Shown here: in pieces, positions 32,405 to 40,522 of the stretch
How positions within the stretch are numbered: position 1 is the stretch's first letter
Layout of the letters: the number at the start of each line of letters is the position of its first letter
Assembly: GCF_011742875.1 (NCBI RefSeq)
Contig: NZ_JAAQTL010000001.1
Coordinates: 1,302,001-1,366,000 of the forward strand
DNA: 64,000 nucleotides
Direction of reading: 5' to 3'
Origin: Luteibacter yeojuensis
Lineage (GTDB): Bacteria; Pseudomonadota; Gammaproteobacteria; Xanthomonadales; Rhodanobacteraceae
Notes under the pieces: model-generated
What the model was told of the DNA's origin: nothing
What the model saw: the letters and a program-made list of their open reading frames with translations, nothing else
Databases searched by the model: none
Translations under genes and position numbers: made by a program

Positions 32405-32448
32405 ATTACCGTTTCGGTGTTGACCGAAATTATCGTTTCGGTAATATG
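32405..32448 (+). promoter_or_regulatory. Rightward early promoter with two operators (PL/OL-like)
   Basis: TTGACC (32420-32425) and AATATG (32443-32448) are 17 bases apart. Operator copies ATTACCGTTTCGGTGTT (32405-32421) and ATTATCGTTTCGGTAAT (32429-32445) flank and overlap the promoter boxes, with centres 24 bases apart, the same spacing as the first two sites of the cro promoter. The promoter drives the recombination/integration operon beginning at 32476. Repression by the CI-like protein is inferred. Confidence 0.8.
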
Positions 32449-32475
32449 CATCCCACACACAGCACGGGGGTGCAT

Positions 32476-32748
32476 ATGAACGACCAGGACATCCAGTTTC
32501 TTGCCCAGCCCGCCGGCCGCGACTTCCGCGGCGAAGTGGTGGACGGGGCGACCCACGAGACGCTTGCGCGTACCTCGCTGACCTATCCCACGCCCCACCT
32601 CGCCCAGATCGGCGCCCGCACCATGTGGCAGGCCCGCGCCCAGCGCATCGCGACCACGATGCACGGCCGCATGCCAGCGATGGTCGTAGCGCTCGCCACC
32701 GCCACTGCCGTCATGGGCGCCCTCGGCCGCGCGGCGGGCCTCGTATGA
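32476..32748 (+). CDS. Early phage protein, unknown
   Basis: A 90-residue protein, first gene of the rightward operon, with GGGGGTG before MNDQDIQFLAQPAGRDFRGE. An ATG in the same frame at 32446 lies within the -10 box, so it is not used. The C-terminal third is hydrophobic (MPAMVVALATATAVMGALG), a possible membrane segment. First-position genes of such operons often antagonise the host or antiterminate; no motif is recognised. Confidence 0.6.
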   Translation: MNDQDIQFLAQPAGRDFRGEVVDGATHETLARTSLTYPTPHLAQIGARTMWQARAQRIATTMHGRMPAMVVALATATAVMGALGRAAGLV

Positions 32749-32987
32749 ACGTCCGCACCGAAGACGCCTTGATGGCGACGAGCCTGCGTGTCGGCGCCGA
32801 AGCGGGCTCCATGTACCGGCTCACCCAGCACTTCACCGGTCCGGCCGACGTCAAGGAAAAGCTGGACGCGGTACGCGCCTCGCTGAACCTCGCGGCCCTC
32901 GTGCTGATGGACCTCGCCCTTGAAGTGCAGCATCCCGTAGAGCATTACACCGCGCTCGCCGAGCAGGCGAAGGCTGGTGTTGCATGA
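32745..32987 (+). CDS. Small early phage protein
   Basis: An 80-residue, mainly helical protein (MNVRTEDALMATSLRVGAEA..., ...ASLNLAALVLMDLALEVQ). Start and stop overlap both neighbours by 4 bases. No family recognised; probably part of the accessory early gene set. Confidence 0.6.
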   Translation: MNVRTEDALMATSLRVGAEAGSMYRLTQHFTGPADVKEKLDAVRASLNLAALVLMDLALEVQHPVEHYTALAEQAKAGVA

Positions 32988-33295
32988 GCCGCTACTCCGA
33001 TGCCGAATACGAAGCCGCCATCGAGGAAATGATGGACCAGCCGCGCTACATCGCGGACTTCATCTTCGACGGCGCCGAGACGGAAGAACTGGTTCGTCTC
33101 CTCCTTTCCCGCGGCCTCCCGTTTCGCGATGGCACCGCACGGGACGGCCGCTTGCTCGACAGGTACAACGAGCAGATCGACGCTCTGAAGGCCGCTTTCA
33201 CCACGTTCGCCCACGAAGGCAAGACCGCGAAGCACGCGAGCCGCGTGGATGCGTTCCTGGACTACCAGCGCCAGCAGATGGAGGACGCGGCATGA
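32984..33295 (+). CDS. Small early phage protein
   Basis: A 103-residue acidic helical protein starting MSRYSDAEYEAAIEEMMDQP. It is rich in Asp/Glu with an aromatic segment (YIADFIFDGAETEELVRLLL) and a basic C-terminal helix. Coupled by overlaps. Acidic small early proteins are sometimes DNA mimics, but the charge here is not extreme; unknown. Confidence 0.6.
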   Translation: MSRYSDAEYEAAIEEMMDQPRYIADFIFDGAETEELVRLLLSRGLPFRDGTARDGRLLDRYNEQIDALKAAFTTFAHEGKTAKHASRVDAFLDYQRQQMEDAA

Positions 33296-33504
33296 CCAGC
33301 CAAACCCTGCGCCAGCGCATGACGCTGCGCTACGCGTCCATCAAGCAGGACGGCGACAGGCAGGTGCGCGCCGAGGCAGCGGTCTCGGCGCCGTCTTCGA
33401 CGCCCACGCTTCAGCGCTTCTTCGAGAGCGGCAAGGGCCTCACGATCCTATTGACCATCGGCCTTGCCATCCTCGCCCTCGCCGCGAGCGGGAGGCTGCC
33501 ATGA
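33292..33504 (+). CDS. Small membrane phage protein
   Basis: A 70-residue protein with one C-terminal membrane segment (LTILLTIGLAILALAASG) after a basic, Ser-rich N-terminal tail: a tail-anchored single-pass protein. Start and stop overlap neighbours. Function unknown. Confidence 0.6.
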   Translation: MTSQTLRQRMTLRYASIKQDGDRQVRAEAAVSAPSSTPTLQRFFESGKGLTILLTIGLAILALAASGRLP

Positions 33505-33662
33505 GCGGCCTCTGCGATCTCTACGACTATCCCGAGCACGAGCGCGTCGCGATCGCGATGGCCGTGCGCGATTCCCTTATGCCGGCCACGGCACCAGTTC
33601 CCCTGGTTGCATCCCCCCCTGTGCACGCCGTGGCCGGCACCTCTACCGCGGAGGTGCCGTGA
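33501..33662 (+). CDS. Very small early phage protein
   Basis: A 53-residue protein, MSGLCDLYDYPEHERVAIAM..., with an acidic N-terminus and Pro/Ala/Val-rich tail. Its 4-base overlap with the upstream gene and one-base overlap with the next support translation. No motif recognised. Confidence 0.5.
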   Translation: MSGLCDLYDYPEHERVAIAMAVRDSLMPATAPVPLVASPPVHAVAGTSTAEVP

Positions 33663-33862
33663 TGCGCCTCGCCATCAGCCGCAGCTGCAACCCACTCACG
33701 CCGAAGGAGCGCATCGCCACCTTCCGCACCGAACTGCACCAGCGGGCCGACTTCGAGCCGCTGGTCTATGACGCACGTGTGGCCCGAGGCCTCGCATGGC
33801 GCGCAGCCCTTGCCCGCCGCCCCATCCCGCGCCACCGCGCACTCGTCCCGGTTTCTCAGTAG
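33662..33862 (+). CDS. Very small early phage protein
   Basis: A 66-residue Arg-rich protein, MRLAISRSCNPLTPKERIAT... (about a fifth Arg). It starts on the last base of the previous stop. Possibly nucleic-acid binding by charge; no family recognised. Confidence 0.5.
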   Translation: MRLAISRSCNPLTPKERIATFRTELHQRADFEPLVYDARVARGLAWRAALARRPIPRHRALVPVSQ

Positions 33863-33887
33863 CCCGATCAACCACCAAGGAATACCG

Positions 33888-34319
33888 ATGTCCAACGAAG
33901 CAATTGCCACCCAGCGTCACGTGCTCATCCACGACGGCCAGATCGTCGTGGACAACGAAACGGGCCTGTGGTGGCCCGTCAATGACAGCGACGAGTGGTT
34001 CACTCCCGACGAAGCGGCGAAGTTCTGCGAGGACTTCCGCCTCGGTGACTACAACGATTGGTTCCAGCCCAATCTACAGCAGCTGGAGTCCATCCGCTCC
34101 ACGGATCACTACGAGCCGGCGCTGTTCCCGCTCTTCAAGTCGAACGGCGGCTGGGTGTGGACGAGCACGCAGACCCCGTGGACGAAAGACGAGAAGGGCT
34201 CCGCCCGCTCCTTCTTCTTCGTCGGCATGGGCAGCGGCTACGTCGGCAACGACTACGCCAGCAGCCGCTTCCGGGTGCGCCCGTGTCGCGTGGGCGGTCC
34301 GGTGCCGGCCGGTCAGTAA
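33888..34319 (+). CDS. DUF1566 (Lcl-type C-type-lectin-like) protein
   Basis: A 143-residue protein with a single DUF1566 domain: VDNETGLWWP, then DEAAKFCEDFRLGDYNDWFQ, NLQQLESIRSTDHYEPALFP, GWVWTSTQTPW and the C-terminal SSRFRVRPCR. DUF1566 adopts a formylglycine-enzyme/lectin-like fold, usually in surface-exposed proteins. No signal peptide or anchor is present. Its location in the early operon just before recT is unexpected. AAGGA precedes the ATG. The role is unknown. Confidence 0.75.
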   Translation: MSNEAIATQRHVLIHDGQIVVDNETGLWWPVNDSDEWFTPDEAAKFCEDFRLGDYNDWFQPNLQQLESIRSTDHYEPALFPLFKSNGGWVWTSTQTPWTKDEKGSARSFFFVGMGSGYVGNDYASSRFRVRPCRVGGPVPAGQ

Positions 34320-34373
34320 TCGGCCATTGAACCTATCGACGTTGCGCCGGCTCCGGCCGGCGAAGGAATTCGA

Positions 34374-35462
34374 ATGAACGCATCTACGAACGTCGCGGCT
34401 CGCAAGCCCGATACATTCCCTTCCATGCTGGAGCGCTTCAAGGGTGAAATCGGTCGCGCCTTGCCGAAGCACCTTGACGGCGACCGCATGGCGCGCATCG
34501 CTCTGACAAGCTTCCGCAGCAATCCGAAACTCGCCAAATGCGAACCGCGCAGCGTGTTCGCCTCCATCATTGTTGCCTCGCAGCTGGGGCTCGAGCCGGG
34601 TGTCATGGGCCAGTGCTATCTCATTCCCTACAAGGATGAGTGCCAACTGCAGATCGGCTACCAGGGCCTTATCGAGTTGGTCCGCCGTTCCGGCAAGATC
34701 AAGCGCGTCGAAGCCCACGTCGTACACGCGAACGACACCTTCACCTATCGCACCGGTATGCAAACCGTGCTCGAACATGAGCCGGTTCTCGAAGGCGATC
34801 CTGGCGAACCGCGCCTGGCTTATGCCGTCGCGGAATTCGTTAGCGGCGGCTTCCACGTCGAGGTCATGACGAAGCACCAGATCGAGGCCATCCGCGATCG
34901 GTCGCAGAATGTCCAGAACGCCAAGAAGTATGGCAAGAAGACCCCCTGGGACACCGATCCCGAGGAAATGTGGCGAAAGACTCTCGTCCGCCGCATCTGC
35001 AAGTACCTTCCGAAGTCGGCGGAACTGGCAACCGCTATCGCGCTGGAGAACACCAGCGATCGCGGCGCACAGCAGCACATCGACATTGATGACGCCATCG
35101 ACGGAACGTGGGCTCCGGTCGAGGCCGACGATGATGCGGCAGTCGTCGTCGAAATGCCGAAAGAGAAGATCGCGGCCGCTACCCCGGCACCGGCGCCGGC
35201 ACCGACTGCCGCTCCCGAGAGCGCGCCGGCGTCGCAGGAAACCGAGACTGCCGCACCAACCGCAGGCGACACGACTCCTTCGGCTGCTGACCAAGAGCCG
35301 GGCATCTTCGGCCTCAGCGATGCCATGGACCGCCTGCTGATGGAATCCGCCCGTGTCGCCGGCGTGACCCGCGAGCAGCTGATCGCCCAGTACGGTCGCA
35401 TCGACCTGTCGAACTACAACGGCGTTCGCGCCGACCTGAAGTCGATGGCCGAGGGGGGCTGA
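34374..35462 (+). CDS. recT: RecT-family single-strand annealing protein
   Basis: A 362-residue RecT. The conserved core is clear: ARIALTSFRSNPKLAKCEPR, VFASIIVASQLGLEPGVMGQ, YLIPYKDECQLQIGYQGLIE and KYGKKTPWDTDPEEMWRKT. It anneals complementary single strands and works with the exonuclease encoded next. The C-terminal 140 residues are a Pro/Ala/Thr/Glu linker and a helical tail, an extension beyond E. coli RecT (269), possibly for partner or SSB binding. Confidence 0.9.
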   Translation: MNASTNVAARKPDTFPSMLERFKGEIGRALPKHLDGDRMARIALTSFRSNPKLAKCEPRSVFASIIVASQLGLEPGVMGQCYLIPYKDECQLQIGYQGLIELVRRSGKIKRVEAHVVHANDTFTYRTGMQTVLEHEPVLEGDPGEPRLAYAVAEFVSGGFHVEVMTKHQIEAIRDRSQNVQNAKKYGKKTPWDTDPEEMWRKTLVRRICKYLPKSAELATAIALENTSDRGAQQHIDIDDAIDGTWAPVEADDDAAVVVEMPKEKIAAATPAPAPAPTAAPESAPASQETETAAPTAGDTTPSAADQEPGIFGLSDAMDRLLMESARVAGVTREQLIAQYGRIDLSNYNGVRADLKSMAEGG

Positions 35463-35463
35463 C

Positions 35464-36069
35464 ATGCTGAATCGGCTCGCCTATGACGACGCGTTGCACG
35501 AGTACCGTTTCGACGGGCAACTCGTGCCGAACGTCACGAAGATCCTCAGCCGCCTTACGGCTGAGGAATATCGCGGCGTCGACCGCGAGACGATGGAGCG
35601 TGCCGCCTTGCTCGGCAAGGCCGTGCACAAGGTCATCGAACTCGATCTGCGCGACACCCTCGATACCGACAGCCTGTCTGAAGGTCTTCTCCCCTACTAC
35701 GGAGCGTGGCTCAACTTCCTTAACACCAGCGGCTTCAAGGCGCTGCTGAGCGAGCAGCGTGTCTATTCCGAACGGTACGGCTATGCCGGCACCCTCGACC
35801 TCTTCGGTCGCCTGAACAATCGCCTCGCAGTCATCGATGCAAAGCGCACCGCCGCCGTGCCGCGCACGGCCGGTCCGCAAACCGCTGCGTACGAAGCCGC
35901 GCTCAGGGAGTCCCGCCCGGACCTCACCGGCGCCCTGCCCATCGACCGCTTCGCCCTGCACCTGCGCGCTGACGGCACCTGGCGTCTCGTCCCCTTCGCC
36001 GAGCGAAGCGACCTTCGGGTCTTCCTCGCTCAGATCACCACCCTTCAATGGCTGAGGCAAGCCGCATGA
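35464..36069 (+). CDS. Phage exonuclease, PD-(D/E)XK (RecE/Cas4-like)
   Basis: A 201-residue nuclease. Motifs in order: AALLGKAVHKVIEL (residues 48-60), the acidic GTLDLFG (Asp112), VIDAKR (Asp125, Lys127) and QTAAY (Gln139, Tyr143), the pattern of lambda-exo/RecE-like 5'-3' exonucleases with DxK in place of ExK. It is one base after recT, giving the usual Exo-annealase recombination pair. Smaller than lambda Exo (226). Confidence 0.8.
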   Translation: MLNRLAYDDALHEYRFDGQLVPNVTKILSRLTAEEYRGVDRETMERAALLGKAVHKVIELDLRDTLDTDSLSEGLLPYYGAWLNFLNTSGFKALLSEQRVYSERYGYAGTLDLFGRLNNRLAVIDAKRTAAVPRTAGPQTAAYEAALRESRPDLTGALPIDRFALHLRADGTWRLVPFAERSDLRVFLAQITTLQWLRQAA

Positions 36070-36824
36070 CCGACACCAACTATCCCGAGGTTGCACAGGC
36101 TGGCCAGTTGGCCGACCGCGCCCACGAACTCGCCCTCGCGGTGAAGATCGACTGCCCCGAAATGCTCGACATCGCCAGCGACGAGCTACGGGGCATCGTC
36201 ACCCGCCGCAAGGAAATCGAAGAACTGCGCTTCTCCATCACCCGACCGATGGACGCCGCAAAGCAGAAGGTGATGGATCTCTTCCGCGCGCCGTTGGACC
36301 GACTGGGCCAGGCCGAAAGCCTGCTGCGGGATGAGGTGACGCGCTACCAGCGCGAGGAACGCGAGAAGGCCGAGGCCGCCCGCCGCGATGCCGAGCAGCG
36401 TGCCGCACAGGAACGGGCCGAGGCACAGCGTCGCGAGCAGGAAGCCCTGGACGCCGCAGCGGCCGCCGAAGCGGCGGGCGACCACGAAGCGGCCGCGGCC
36501 GCGACGCACGCGGCCGAGGCGGCCCGCGAAGATGGCGACCTCGCCCTCATTGCTCCCCTGCCCGTGGGCGCTGCCCGCGCTCCGGCGAAGGTCGCGGGCG
36601 TCAACGCCCGCAAGACCTGGAAGGCGGAGGTGACCGACTTCAAGGCGCTCGTCGTCGAGGCGGTGAAGCGGTCGGAGAACGGCGACGACTTCCTGCTCAC
36701 CTTCATCGCACCCGACGACAAGGTGATCGCCCAGGCCGCGAAGGCGATGCAGGCGAAGCTCAACGTACCCGGCATCAGGGTCTACGCCGAGGACTCGCTC
36801 AGCGTGCGCCGGAAGACGGGATAA
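36066..36824 (+). CDS. Coiled-coil protein of the recombination cluster
   Basis: A 252-residue protein overlapping the exonuclease stop (ATGA). Residues about 85-160 are a continuous Ala/Glu/Arg/Gln coiled coil (EREKAEAARRDAEQRAAQER). The C-terminal part is globular: TWKAEVTDFKALVVEAVKRS, then FIAPDDKVIAQAAKAMQAKL and GIRVYAEDSLSVRR, a layout shared by phage proteins found beside RecT/Erf. Likely a recombination accessory protein; not proven. Confidence 0.65.
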   Translation: MTDTNYPEVAQAGQLADRAHELALAVKIDCPEMLDIASDELRGIVTRRKEIEELRFSITRPMDAAKQKVMDLFRAPLDRLGQAESLLRDEVTRYQREEREKAEAARRDAEQRAAQERAEAQRREQEALDAAAAAEAAGDHEAAAAATHAAEAAREDGDLALIAPLPVGAARAPAKVAGVNARKTWKAEVTDFKALVVEAVKRSENGDDFLLTFIAPDDKVIAQAAKAMQAKLNVPGIRVYAEDSLSVRRKTG

Positions 36825-36827
36825 CCG

Positions 36828-37175
36828 ATGTCGTCCGCCGCGATCGCCGCCCAGCTTTCCCTCGACTTCGCCATGCCGCGGCTACGGCAGGTGGAGACGC
36901 CGGCGGCGCGCGCGACGGACCCGATGACCTCCCACCTCGCCGCCGAGCAGATCACCGCCAGCGGCAAGCGGGGACAGCAACAAGCCCAGGCGATCGCGGC
37001 GGTGCGCGCGTTCCCCGGGATGACCAGCTTCGAACTCGCGATGAGGACAAAGCTGGACCGCTACATGCTCGCCCGCCGTCTGCCGGAATGCCTTACCACC
37101 GGAGCCGTGAGGAAGGACGAGCCGCGCACCTGCTCCATCACCGGCCGACTGGCCACCACCTGGTTTCCAACCTGA
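36828..37175 (+). CDS. Winged-helix phage protein
   Basis: A 115-residue protein. The segment ATDPMTSHLAAEQITASGKR and then AIAAVRAFPGMTSFELAMRT with a conserved-looking wing (GAVRKDEPRTCSITGRLATT) match a widespread phage winged-helix protein family. It would bind DNA or modulate transcription. Three-base gap after the coiled-coil gene. Confidence 0.65.
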   Translation: MSSAAIAAQLSLDFAMPRLRQVETPAARATDPMTSHLAAEQITASGKRGQQQAQAIAAVRAFPGMTSFELAMRTKLDRYMLARRLPECLTTGAVRKDEPRTCSITGRLATTWFPT

Positions 37176-37193
37176 CCACCACGAGGACATGCC

Positions 37194-37568
37194 GTGAGCA
37201 CGAACAAGCCTTCCCCGAACCGCACCGACTTTTCTGCCCTGCTGGCCGACTTGCATGCCGGCGTCTTCGAGCAGCAGGTGAATGCCGCCATCAGCGACGT
37301 GGCCGCCAATGTCTGCACCCACGGCAAGAAGGGTGAGGTGGTTCTCAAGTTCACCATGAAACAGATCGGCGACTCCAACCAAGTCGCCATGACCCATTCG
37401 ATGAAGTTCCTCGTGCCGACCGCACGCGGCCGCATCGTCGAGGAAACCGCCGCCGACACGCCGCTGCATGTCAGCAAGGGCGGAAAGCTGACGCTCTATC
37501 CCGAAGAGCAGCGCGAGATGTTCAACCGCGAAGGCGCGGTGCAGTCGGGCTCCACCGCCTCGCACTGA
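37194..37568 (+). CDS. Conserved phage early protein, unknown
   Basis: A 124-residue protein, GTG start with GAGGA upstream. It contains a beta-rich core (GEVVLKFTMKQIGDSNQVAM, then LVPTARGRIVEETAADTPLH) and ends in a polar LYPEEQREMFNREG tail. It commonly sits directly before DUF2303 genes in phage recombination clusters. Function unknown. Confidence 0.6.
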   Translation: MSTNKPSPNRTDFSALLADLHAGVFEQQVNAAISDVAANVCTHGKKGEVVLKFTMKQIGDSNQVAMTHSMKFLVPTARGRIVEETAADTPLHVSKGGKLTLYPEEQREMFNREGAVQSGSTASH

Positions 37569-37606
37569 TCCACCACCAACCGCACTCCAAGCAGCAAGGA
37601 ACCCAC

Positions 37607-38404
37607 ATGGATTCGTCCGCCCTCAAGCTCATCCAACTCACCGCCATCGAAGCGGAGAAAGCCAACCGCCTCGACACCCACATTCCGGCCGTCCTGCACG
37701 AGGGGGGCATCCTCTCGCTCGAATCGCTGCAGGAAGGCCGTTCCCGCTTCCGTGGCAAGTACACCACCGATTCCATCGAGGCCTTCGTCTCGTACGTGCA
37801 GGCGCATCCCGGCGGCGAGGGCTTCGTCAACACCGAGAACGTCAGCGCGAAGGTTTACTTCAACATCGGCACCACGGATGCCCCCGGCCATGCCGACTGG
37901 ACGGGCGAACTCAAGCTGAAGCACACGCCCGAGTTCTCGGCATTGCTCCAGGTCAACGGCCGCAAGCTGACGCAGCGCGACCTCGTCGATTTCATCGAGG
38001 ACTGGGGCCATTGCATCACTCCGTTCGACAAGGATGGCCAGCCCATCAAGCCTTCCGTGGCACTCGGTGCCATTCGCAATATCTCGATCAAGGCGAGCAA
38101 CGAATCGAACCATCAGGAGCGCGACTTCGGTGCACGCCGCTCGGCCGTCGAGGACATCGAGGCTAGCGCGGAGAATGGTGTCCCCTACTCCTTCGGCTTC
38201 GTCGCGATCCCGTACCCGGGCCTGATGCAGCGTTCCTTCACCATGCGCCTCTCCATCCTCACCTCGGGCGAGAAGCCGCTTCTCGTGCTTCGCATCATCA
38301 GCATCGAAAGCGCCGTCGAAGCGATCGCCCAGGAATTCAAGCGCACGCTCGAAGCCCAGGTCGGCGATGCCGCAACCTTGGTGCTCGGCAACTTCAGCCC
38401 GTAA
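37607..38404 (+). CDS. DUF2303 phage protein
   Basis: A 265-residue protein of DUF2303 type. Typical stretches are TTDSIEAFVSYVQAHPGGEG, VSAKVYFNIGTTDAPGHADW and VNGRKLTQRDLVDFIEDWGH. The family occurs near recombination genes of many siphoviruses and podoviruses and has no established function. AAGCAAGGA precedes the start. Length fits the family. Confidence 0.8.
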   Translation: MDSSALKLIQLTAIEAEKANRLDTHIPAVLHEGGILSLESLQEGRSRFRGKYTTDSIEAFVSYVQAHPGGEGFVNTENVSAKVYFNIGTTDAPGHADWTGELKLKHTPEFSALLQVNGRKLTQRDLVDFIEDWGHCITPFDKDGQPIKPSVALGAIRNISIKASNESNHQERDFGARRSAVEDIEASAENGVPYSFGFVAIPYPGLMQRSFTMRLSILTSGEKPLLVLRIISIESAVEAIAQEFKRTLEAQVGDAATLVLGNFSP

Positions 38405-38596
38405 CCGCATCCCGTAGCTCCCGCGAGGGAGGCGCGCAGGGTGACCCGCCACCCGGTTCCTGCGCGCGGCATGTGGTGGCAGCGGCCGGCGGCAAACAGC
38501 CGGCGGACAGTGCGGAAAGGCGCTCACCTGGTGGTCAAACGAGAGTCGCCACCCCCGGACGCGAGTAACCGGAAAGTCACCCACCGAGGAATTCCC

Positions 38597-38938
38597 GTGA
38601 ACGACGAACAGATCGAAGAACAGATACAGGCCAAGGGCCTGAACGCACCGCGCATCACTCCGGCCGATATCGAGAACGAAATCGTCGGTGAGTACAGCTT
38701 CGTGGTCGGCGATGTGCTTCAGCAGGCCCCCATTCTCGACTCGGTGAAGCTCCTGACCATCAGCGTCCTCGTCCTGCGTAATGGCTTCACTGTGACGGGC
38801 GAATCGGCATGTGCTAGCGCCGAAAACTTCGACGCCGACATCGGTCGCAGGGTTGCCCGCGACAAGGCCGTGTCGAAGATCTGGCCGCTGCTCGGGTTCC
38901 GTCTCCGCGACCAGTTGGCGGTCAACGCCGCCGCGTAA
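38597..38938 (+). CDS. Gp49-like phage protein (Phage_gp49_66)
   Basis: A 113-residue protein. The GTG at 38597 (with GAGGA upstream) is chosen over longer in-frame extensions because the family starts with VNDEQIEEQIQAKGL. The conserved end FTVTGESACASAENFDADIG, then ARDKAVSKIWPLLGFRLRD matches the Gp49 family. The 192 bases before it (38405-38596) hold no gene but a GC-rich inverted repeat (GCGCGCAGG...CCTGCGCGC, 38431-38467). Confidence 0.75.
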   Translation: MNDEQIEEQIQAKGLNAPRITPADIENEIVGEYSFVVGDVLQQAPILDSVKLLTISVLVLRNGFTVTGESACASAENFDADIGRRVARDKAVSKIWPLLGFRLRDQLAVNAAA

Positions 38939-39000
38939 CAATCCCGACTGCTATCGGTGTGCCGCATCGACTGGTGCGGCACATCCTCGAGGAATCTCCA

Positions 39001-39423
39001 ATGTCCGAACGCGATGCCATCGCGGCAGCCATTACCGGCGCCGAATACCCCTTCCGCCTCTCCGCCGGTATGCGTGATCGCGCCAAGGCCGCTGGCGTCG
39101 TCATCGTCTACGGTGCCAGCGATGACCTGATGGAGTTCGACGGCGCGTATCGGGGCGAACTCGATGCCTACGAAGGCACCACCGCCTATGTCGACAAGGA
39201 AGGCGTACTCGACCGCGCTGCCCTCGAAGATGACGACGACCAGGCCATTGCCGCCTACGTGACGCGCAAGCGCGCCGCAAGGGAAATCGAGGCCCTCTGG
39301 GATCCCGGTGACGGCTACAGCTGGACCTACAAGACCGACATCCCCCACGCCACGTTCGAAGTCATCGACACGGATGGCGAGAAGTACTGCCGCGGCATCG
39401 TCTTCAACCTCGCCGACCTCTGA
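39001..39423 (+). CDS. Conserved phage early protein, unknown
   Basis: A 140-residue acidic protein starting MSERDAIAAAITGAEYPFRL. The segment AGVVIVYGASDDLMEFDGAY with a following acidic block and the closing GDGYSWTYKTDIPHATFEVI, then CRGIVFNLADL is typical of a widespread phage accessory family without known function. GAGGA precedes the ATG. Confidence 0.65.
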   Translation: MSERDAIAAAITGAEYPFRLSAGMRDRAKAAGVVIVYGASDDLMEFDGAYRGELDAYEGTTAYVDKEGVLDRAALEDDDDQAIAAYVTRKRAAREIEALWDPGDGYSWTYKTDIPHATFEVIDTDGEKYCRGIVFNLADL

Positions 39424-39440
39424 CCCTACAAGGAATCCCC

Positions 39441-40073
39441 ATGCGCGTCCTCGTCTACGATACCGAGACCACCGGCCTGCCCGACTGGAAGCAGCCGAGC
39501 GAATCGGAGCACCAGCCCCACATCGTGGAACTGGCAGCCCTCCTGTTCGACACCAACACGCGGGAGTTGATCGCCAAGCAGCACACGCTCATTAAACCGG
39601 ACGGCTGGATCATTCCCGACGACGTTGCCGCGATCCATGGCATCACGACGGAACGCGCGGCCACTGAAGGGATCCCGGAAGCCGAAGCCCTGGCCGGGTT
39701 CCTCGACCTGCACGCCATGACCGATCTGCGCGTGGCGCACAACGAGAGTTTCGATGCCCGGCTCATGCGGATCTGCATCAAACGGTTCGCCGCGGGTGAT
39801 ACGCAGGAAGCCCGCGACCTGATCGCCGATGCCTTCAAGGCCGCGCCGGCGTACTGCACCTGCAATTCGGCGAAGCCGATCATGAAGCTGCCGGCCACCG
39901 AGGCCATGCGCCGCAACGGCAAGGGCCACTGGTTCAAGCCCCCCAACCTGCAGGAGGCGCACCAGCACTTCCTCGGCCAGACGTTCGAGGGTGCCCATAG
40001 CGCGCTGGAAGACGCCCACGCCTGCGCACGCGTGTACTTCGCCATCCAGGCGCTGACGAGGGCGGCCGCGTGA
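39441..40073 (+). CDS. DnaQ-like 3'-5' exonuclease (DEDDh)
   Basis: A 210-residue exonuclease. Visible motifs are Exo I VYDTETTGLPDWKQ (Asp7, Glu9), Exo II VAHNESFDARLM and Exo III GAHSALEDAHACA (His and Asp), the DEDDh set. It cleaves 3' ends and may supply proofreading or recombination processing. A Cys-rich CTCNSAKPIMKL insertion precedes Exo III. It lies in the recombination operon with an overlap into the next gene. Confidence 0.85.
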   Translation: MRVLVYDTETTGLPDWKQPSESEHQPHIVELAALLFDTNTRELIAKQHTLIKPDGWIIPDDVAAIHGITTERAATEGIPEAEALAGFLDLHAMTDLRVAHNESFDARLMRICIKRFAAGDTQEARDLIADAFKAAPAYCTCNSAKPIMKLPATEAMRRNGKGHWFKPPNLQEAHQHFLGQTFEGAHSALEDAHACARVYFAIQALTRAAA

Positions 40074-40522
40074 ACGCCGAGCACATGACGGTACAGCAGG
40101 CGCTCGCGTTGGCGGACCAGGCCTGTCCGCTGCCGTCCCTCGGCGGCCAGGCCTTGCGCGTACTCCGCGCGCATGTGCAGCTGTTGGAGGCCGAGGTCGC
40201 GGCCCATCACGGCAAAGCCGCCTCGAAGCCGACCAGCGGCGTCGCCCGCATCGCCGCCGAGCGGACCCGGCAGATCCTCGCCGAGGGATGGTCGACCGCG
40301 CACGACCGGCAGCACGGCGCCGGCGAACTGGTCAGCGCCGCCTGCGTCTACGCCATGGCCACGCTGGAGACGGGCGTCCCGCCGATAGCGGTCATGAACC
40401 TTTGGCCGTGGGCCCGCACCTGGTGGAAGCCCGGCACGCCGGTTCGCAACCTCGAAAAGGCGGGGGCGCTGATCGCCGCCGAAATCGACCGCCTCACCCT
40501 CACCGATGAGGCCACGCCATGA
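40070..40522 (+). CDS. Conserved phage protein, unknown
   Basis: A 150-residue protein, GTG start overlapping the exonuclease stop (GTGA). The segment RIAAERTRQILAEGWSTAHD, then GELVSAACVYAMATLE and the NLWPWARTWWKPGTPVRNLE, KAGALIAAEIDRL blocks match a very common phage family of unknown function sometimes likened to MazG-type nucleotide hydrolases because of its EGW...HD...EL pattern. The link is tentative. Confidence 0.65.
   Translation: MNAEHMTVQQALALADQACPLPSLGGQALRVLRAHVQLLEAEVAAHHGKAASKPTSGVARIAAERTRQILAEGWSTAHDRQHGAGELVSAACVYAMATLETGVPPIAVMNLWPWARTWWKPGTPVRNLEKAGALIAAEIDRLTLTDEATP

Noticed and set aside
33888..34319. Diversity-generating retroelement with the DUF1566 protein as variable target
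   Set aside because: No reverse transcriptase gene and no near-duplicate template repeat with adenine-specific changes was found in the window; the region left of base 1 is unseen.
38441..38596. N-terminal extension of the Gp49-like protein
   Set aside because: The extra residues are Arg/Pro-rich with no similarity, while a good ribosome site precedes the GTG at 38597 where the family starts.
38405..38596. Structured RNA in the gap before the Gp49-like gene
   Set aside because: A GC-rich inverted repeat is present, but it lacks a T-run and any recognisable RNA family pattern, so it was only mentioned.
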